A program made the position numbers and the translations under genes. Shown piece after piece: positions 6,751 through 6,993 of a stretch of DNA of 6,993 bases. The DNA is taken from the NCBI GenBank assembly GCA_030550695.1, contig JAUQOX010000153.1, positions 1 to 6,993 on the forward strand, in the 5' to 3' direction. Positions within the stretch are counted from its first letter, which is position 1. Each line of letters starts with the position of its first letter. This DNA comes from Gemmatimonadota bacterium (GTDB lineage Bacteria; Gemmatimonadota; Gemmatimonadetes; Longimicrobiales; Gaopeijiaceae). The notes under the pieces are model-generated. The model saw only the letters and a list, made by a program, of their open reading frames with translations. It made no database searches and was not told the DNA's origin.

Positions 6751-6993
6751 AGGTGTGGAGGACGTGGTTTTCCGGAGGACGACCCTCGGGGGTTGCCGTC
6801 CCTCGAGGTGCCTGGCTGGCGGCGGGGGTCCCGGTCCTGGTCCTGGTGGCGTTCCTGGCGGGGAGGTGGACGGCTGCCGCCAAGGGGTCGGAAGGGGAGG
6901 CGATCCATCGCGCCTTCTCCCTCGCCCCGGGGGGAGACCAGGGCCCCCAGTGGTATACCTGCTCCATGCATCCGCAGGTGAGGACCGCCGACC
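6747..6993 (+). CDS. cusB: CusB-type RND efflux periplasmic adaptor, N-terminal part (3' end outside window)
   Basis: Only the first 82 residues are visible; the frame runs open off the right edge. A basic N-terminus is followed by one hydrophobic segment (about 22-39, WLAAGVPVLVLVAFLAG), a signal anchor or signal peptide that would place the rest in the periplasm. At 70-76 lies YTCSMHP, the opening of the heavy-metal-binding domain found at the N-terminus of many CusB-like adaptors; Cys72, Met74 and His75 are candidate Cu(I)/Ag(I) ligands. The matching second half of that domain (a CP-x-CGM-type motif) should follow just outside the window. The gene overlaps the efflux gene by 4 nt (ATGA) and has GGAGG at a 5-nt spacing. 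The same motif occurs in copper P-type ATPases, but the single N-terminal membrane segment and the TolC-like neighbour favour an adaptor. The RND, lipoyl and beta-barrel domains cannot be seen. Confidence 0.85.
   Translation, partial: MKVWRTWFSGGRPSGVAVPRGAWLAAGVPVLVLVAFLAGRWTAAAKGSEGEAIHRAFSLAPGGDQGPQWYTCSMHPQVRTAD

Overview
The window comes from a GC-rich Gram-negative bacterium (about two thirds G+C by eye). It encodes outer-membrane proteins, which fits a diderm. The domain make-up of the first gene (peptidase-MA-like region, beta-propeller, BamA-like barrel) together with a B12-dependent class II ribonucleotide reductase is reminiscent of Gemmatimonadota. That assignment is from memory of family distribution and is tentative. 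All four genes lie on the + strand.

Layout. (1) Positions 1-2583 hold the 3' part of a large gene whose product combines the end of a zinc-peptidase-like (peptidase MA / gluzincin) region, a TolB/PD40-type propeller and a C-terminal outer-membrane barrel. (2) Positions 2584-2869 are intergenic. They contain GC-rich inverted repeats just after the first gene, then a conspicuous AT-rich island carrying two NrdR-box-like sites 32 bp apart and a putative extended -10, then a leader of about 150 nt with a possible hairpin. (3) Positions 2870-5407 encode NrdJ, an adenosylcobalamin-dependent ribonucleoside-diphosphate reductase with a coiled-coil linker, a TSCPD domain and a C-terminal cysteine cluster. 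(4) Positions 5398-6750 encode a TolC/CusC-type outer-membrane efflux protein that overlaps the end of nrdJ. (5) From 6747 to the window edge lies the start of a CusB-type periplasmic adaptor with an N-terminal heavy-metal-binding motif.

How the genes work together. NrdJ makes deoxyribonucleotides and is probably repressed by NrdR through the paired boxes. The last two genes are the outer-membrane and adaptor parts of a tripartite RND efflux pump, probably for Cu(I)/Ag(I), with the inner-membrane pump (CusA) expected just past the right edge. The overlaps nrdJ/efflux (10 nt with the chosen start) and efflux/adaptor (4 nt) leave no intergenic room, so nrdJ and the pump genes may be co-transcribed. 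An internal promoter inside nrdJ cannot be excluded. I see no tRNA, rRNA, CRISPR array, insertion sequence or clear sign of recent transfer. The most informative non-coding feature is the NrdR operator. I do not see convincing evidence of an undescribed system.
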